A program made the translations under genes and the position numbers. The notes under the pieces were generated by a model. That model was not told where the DNA came from. It worked only from the letters and a program-made list of their open reading frames with translations, and did not search any database. From assembly GCA_964401685.1 (NCBI GenBank), contig CAYNZH010000029.1, positions 1 to 23,178 on the forward strand: a DNA stretch of 23,178 nt, in the 5' to 3' direction. Each line of letters begins with the position of its first letter. Within the stretch, counting starts at the first letter, position 1. This document shows positions 23,145-23,178 of this stretch, one piece after another. This DNA is from DASRQK01 sp964401685 (GTDB lineage: Bacteria; Bacteroidota; Bacteroidia; Sphingobacteriales; Sphingobacteriaceae).

Positions 23145-23178
23145 TTGATCCCGATCTGGGCTGATCGCTTATAGATCG

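Noticed and set aside
23145..23178. Possible end of a convergent gene at the right edge (TAA on the minus strand at 23169-23171)
   Set aside because: Only two codons would be visible. The symmetrical terminator makes it plausible, but there is no coding evidence.
1..23178. Mobile element, defence island, CRISPR or biosynthetic cluster
   Set aside because: I saw no transposase, integrase, terminal repeats, spacer arrays, toxin-antitoxin pairs or synthase modules. Every recognised gene except the DUF6695-like, TPR-like and partial membrane proteins has a known core function.

Overview
The window is a compact stretch of housekeeping chromosome from a member of the Bacteroidota. Three things support this. 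Copies of the phylum's -7 promoter element TAnnTTTG sit upstream of several genes. Shine-Dalgarno sequences are mostly absent. The proteins look like Bacteroidota versions (IspH with a DTICRQV motif, a YkuE-like phosphoesterase with an N-terminal membrane part, a sufBCD cluster). Genus and class cannot be read with confidence. I see no rRNA, tRNA, CRISPR, phage, insertion sequence or defence cassette, and no gene-free stretch above about 200 bp.

Layout. 1-2100: 5' part of a small membrane-protein gene (minus) behind a palindrome, then a DegP/HtrA periplasmic protease (minus) with a strong terminator. 2124-5242: dapF (plus) overlapping tail to tail with a low-molecular-weight phosphatase gene (minus), then the GTPase gene typA (minus) with its own promoter and terminator. 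5310-8274: a minus-strand run dnaN > DedA membrane protein > kbl with 2-nt spacing and an ATGA overlap. 8366-9238: ruvX/yqgF and ybeY (plus). 9260-10608: ndk (minus) and ispH (plus), divergent. 10700-15000: hemH, a membrane-anchored phosphoesterase, a MacB/FtsX-type permease interrupted by a scaffold gap, dtd, a MazG-type pyrophosphohydrolase and a lipoprotein isoaspartyl peptidase/asparaginase, all plus strand. 16402-17693: a two-helix TPR-like protein (minus) and ung (plus), divergent. 17647-19239: an Lrp/AsnC regulator and a protein resembling DUF6695 (minus). 19454-23049: sufB-sufC-sufD (plus), closed by a 21-bp perfect-stem terminator.

How the genes fit together. Most are unrelated core functions: cell-wall precursor synthesis (dapF), replication (dnaN), DNA repair or processing (ung, ruvX), rRNA maturation (ybeY), nucleotide balance and sanitation (ndk, MazG), tRNA proofreading (dtd), isoprenoid and heme synthesis (ispH, hemH), and Fe-S cluster assembly (suf). 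IspH needs an Fe-S cluster, so it depends on Suf, but no shared regulatory site is visible.

Most useful points for a second look: (1) the 100-N gap at 13806-13905 is almost certainly artificial, because its flanks carry the same 55 bases and merging them restores one 414-residue permease frame; (2) ispH and hemH have their -7 element 6-7 nt before the ATG, suggesting leaderless mRNAs; (3) the Lrp/suf divergent spacer carries a repeated GGCCAAATT and a palindrome that could link an Lrp-type regulator to suf; (4) the DUF6695-like protein has an ordered His...Asn-Cys pattern suggestive of a permuted papain-like fold. I did not find a clear undescribed multi-gene system.
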